Assembly (NCBI GenBank): GCA_003218615.1 | Contig: QHOD01000009.1 | Coordinates: 1-14,608, forward strand | DNA: 14,608 nucleotides | Direction of reading: 5' to 3' | Source: Verrucomicrobiota bacterium | Lineage (GTDB): Bacteria > Verrucomicrobiota > Verrucomicrobiia > Chthoniobacterales > UBA10450 | Shown: positions 13,446-14,608 of the stretch, piece by piece | Numbering within the stretch: the stretch's first letter is position 1 | How the letters are laid out: each line of letters starts with the position of its first letter | Program-made: the position numbers and the translations under genes | Notes under the pieces: model-generated | Seen by the model: the letters and a program-made list of their open reading frames with translations, nothing else | Told to the model about the DNA's origin: nothing | Database searches by the model: none

Positions 13446-13985
13446 ATGAAAACGTTAAGTTTAATTACAGCGGCACTCTTTCTCGTATTCGGCGCTGTCG
13501 TTTCAAACGGCGCTGTCGTGACGAGAATCTCGGATGAGACCGGCGTTGCGGTCGATACGCTGCAAGCGGAGAGGGCGTCGACGGGGCTTGGCTGGGGCGA
13601 ATTGGGGAACGCGCACCTGCTGGCTAATGCGCTGGCTGCTAATGGATCTAGTCTGACCTTCAACGATCTCGTTGCGATGCACCAAGCGGGCGAGGGCTGG
13701 GGCAAAATTGCACACGATAACGGCCTAAATTTTGGCAGGATTGTGAGCGACGCCCATCGGTCCAGCCAGGCGGCGTTGCATGCGCAAAATACTCAGACCA
13801 CCCATGGCAAAAGCAGCAGCATCCATGGCAAAAGCAGCAGCGTCCACGGCAAGAGCACCAGTAGCCATGGCAAAGGGCACGTTTCCGGCAAGAATGTCGG
13901 TTTTACTAGCAAGAGCGTCGGTCATGGACCGAGCTTTAAATCTGGCCGAGGCGGTGGTATGGGCCATGGCCACGGCGGCCACTAA
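13446..13985 (+). CDS. Secreted protein with GWG motifs and His/Gly/Ser repeat tail
   Basis: This 179-residue protein of unknown function has a signal peptide (hydrophobic 4-18, cleavage near SNGA). A compact domain (about 25-107) follows with two related motifs, GLGWGELGNAHLLANAL and GEGWGKIAHDNGLNFG. The pattern GWG-x-(I/L)-A/G...G is one I associate with small conserved secreted proteins of soil bacteria, but no activity is known to me. The tail (about 118-179) is low complexity: HGKSSS-type heptads followed by Gly/His-rich GRGGGMGHGHGGH. That composition could bind metals or the cell surface; this is speculation. A GGAG Shine-Dalgarno at 13432-13435 lies 10 nt before the ATG, the best ribosome-binding site in the window. 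It appears to be monocistronic. Confidence 0.85.
   Translation: MKTLSLITAALFLVFGAVVSNGAVVTRISDETGVAVDTLQAERASTGLGWGELGNAHLLANALAANGSSLTFNDLVAMHQAGEGWGKIAHDNGLNFGRIVSDAHRSSQAALHAQNTQTTHGKSSSIHGKSSSVHGKSTSSHGKGHVSGKNVGFTSKSVGHGPSFKSGRGGGMGHGHGGH
13803..13886 (+). repeat. 21-bp coding tandem repeat
   Basis: Four units of 21 bp, starting CATGGCAAAAGCAGC and becoming more diverged rightwards, encode the heptads HGKSSSI, HGKSSSV, HGKSTSS and HGKGHVS. The near identity of the first two units at DNA level points to recent slippage or unequal crossing-over. Confidence 0.8.
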
Positions 13986-14212
13986 AAACGCCTAAGAAAA
14001 GAACTCGCAACTTTAACCTCTGCGATCGAAGAGGCTGGACGGCACGGTGTCGTGCCGTTCAAAGAGCCGATTGAGCTTAATCCTGCCTGCCCGTTGCGCA
14101 TGATGTGATTTGGCAGGGGCGGTTCATCCGTCTTGGCTGCGCCATGGACGCGGCAGGCCTGAATCGCCTTCGACGCTTGTATTTGTAGATACGCGATGCG
14201 AAAAAATATCGA
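13986..14212. other. Intergenic region before holA, with a strong hairpin
   Basis: These 227 bp hold no gene that I can support. A perfect 8-bp stem ACGGCACG (14039-14046), loop GTGT, CGTGCCGT (14051-14058) lies in a looser outer GGCT/AGCC pairing. There is no T-run, so termination would be inefficient. Further right, complementary CCTGCC and GGCAGG words at about 14084 and 14112 could pair, hinting at structured RNA, but no known RNA family is recognised. Confidence 0.4.
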
Positions 14213-14608
14213 ATGCCAAAAGCAAAAACAAGGTCGGCAAGCACCAACGTTTATGCCGTACTTGGGTCGGACGAAGCGGAAGTCAAGCGTGTGGCCGCCG
14301 AGCTGGCGACTCAACTGACACCACCAGAGACGGGCGATTTCGGATTGGAAGTCATCGATGGTGTGGCCGAAAGCGCCGAACAAGCAACGGCACGCATAAC
14401 ATCGACGATCGAAGCGCTCCAAACGTTACCTTTCTTTGGCAGCACAAAAGTAGTTTGGCTAAAGAACGCGAATTTCCTCGGCGACACCCCGATCAGCCGC
14501 GCCGCGAGCGTTCAAGCTGCGCTCGAACAATTATCAGATCTGGTCGAAAACGGCCCAGGATCCGACGTCATATTTTTGATCAGCGCCACTGAAGTGGACA
14601 AGCGTCGC
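14213..14608 (+). CDS. holA: DNA polymerase III delta subunit (partial, 3' end outside window)
   Basis: An open frame of 132 codons runs off the window edge. The N-terminus shows NVYAVLGSDEAEVKRVAAEL (12-31), the lysine/acidic start of the delta AAA-like domain, and LPFFGSTKVVWLKNANFLGD (72-91), the highly typical HolA motif in which the beta-clamp-opening element is made. DVIFLISATEVDKRR (118-132) fits the following strand and sensor region. Delta opens the sliding clamp during loading by the clamp-loader complex. The ATG at 14213 is in frame and gives the usual short lead before the domain. The function rests on motif recognition over the first third only. Confidence 0.85.
   Translation, partial: MPKAKTRSASTNVYAVLGSDEAEVKRVAAELATQLTPPETGDFGLEVIDGVAESAEQATARITSTIEALQTLPFFGSTKVVWLKNANFLGDTPISRAASVQAALEQLSDLVENGPGSDVIFLISATEVDKRR

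Noticed and set aside
13803..13886. 21-bp repeats as a CRISPR-like array
   Set aside because: The units are contiguous without spacers, in frame, and encode a protein heptad; no cas genes are nearby.
14039..14058. Hairpin after the secreted-protein gene as a Rho-independent terminator
   Set aside because: The stem is strong but is followed by CAAAGAG rather than a T-run on the plus strand, with no T-run on the minus strand either.
13986..14212. tRNA or known structured RNA in the gap before holA
   Set aside because: I found no T-loop/anticodon arrangement, SRP or tmRNA core; the short complementary words are not enough.

Overview
The window looks like a chromosomal segment of a Gram-negative, free-living bacterium. 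Apolipoprotein N-acyltransferase (Lnt), a Spy-like periplasmic protein and several signal peptides imply an outer membrane and periplasm. The general style of the genes and intergenic repeats is what I would expect of a soil Verrucomicrobiota genome. That placement is inference, because there is no rRNA or marker phylogeny here. No transposase, phage gene, tRNA or CRISPR array is visible.

Layout. 108-902 (+) is an MtfA-type zinc peptidase. 1032-2000 (-) is a fold-type II PLP dehydratase of the threonine dehydratase family, with the tail of a second, diverged copy just beyond its stop at 920-976. 2102-2425 (+) is a small cysteine-rich secreted Spy-like protein with a clear terminator. From about 11.0 kb down to 2.6 kb all genes run on the minus strand in a compact series: ornithine-cyclodeaminase-family reductase, phosphohexomutase, Lnt, NamZ-type (DUF1343) muramidase, 3D-domain protein, Mut7-C RNase and S1/P1 nuclease. 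The central part overlaps or nearly abuts (ATGA overlap pgm/lnt, about 64-nt overlap namZ/3D, 1-nt gap 3D/Mut7-C), so it is probably one operon centred on cell-envelope work. From 11.1 kb rightwards the plus strand carries a UbiH/PHBH-like FAD monooxygenase, a serine racemase/threo-3-hydroxyaspartate dehydratase-like PLP enzyme, a secreted protein with a His/Gly/Ser-rich repeat tail, and the start of holA (DNA polymerase III delta), cut by the window edge.

Two kinds of non-coding structure stand out. First, the 10-mer TGTCGATCTT (or its complement) occurs nine times exactly between 41 and 9268. It lies on both strands, mostly inside genes and in several reading frames, always preceded by A or T. 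Chance predicts about 0.02 copies. Its density and placement resemble a DNA uptake signal sequence. Second, several gene ends carry REP-like elements, in which a GTAG head is followed at once by a hairpin. Four genes (lnt, Mut7-C, the nuclease and the second PLP dehydratase) use the TAG of such a head as stop codon, and three of these elements form inverted doublets. Short degenerate tandem repeats of 7, 10 and 9 nt also bracket the ornithine-cyclodeaminase-family gene and blur the ends of two proteins.
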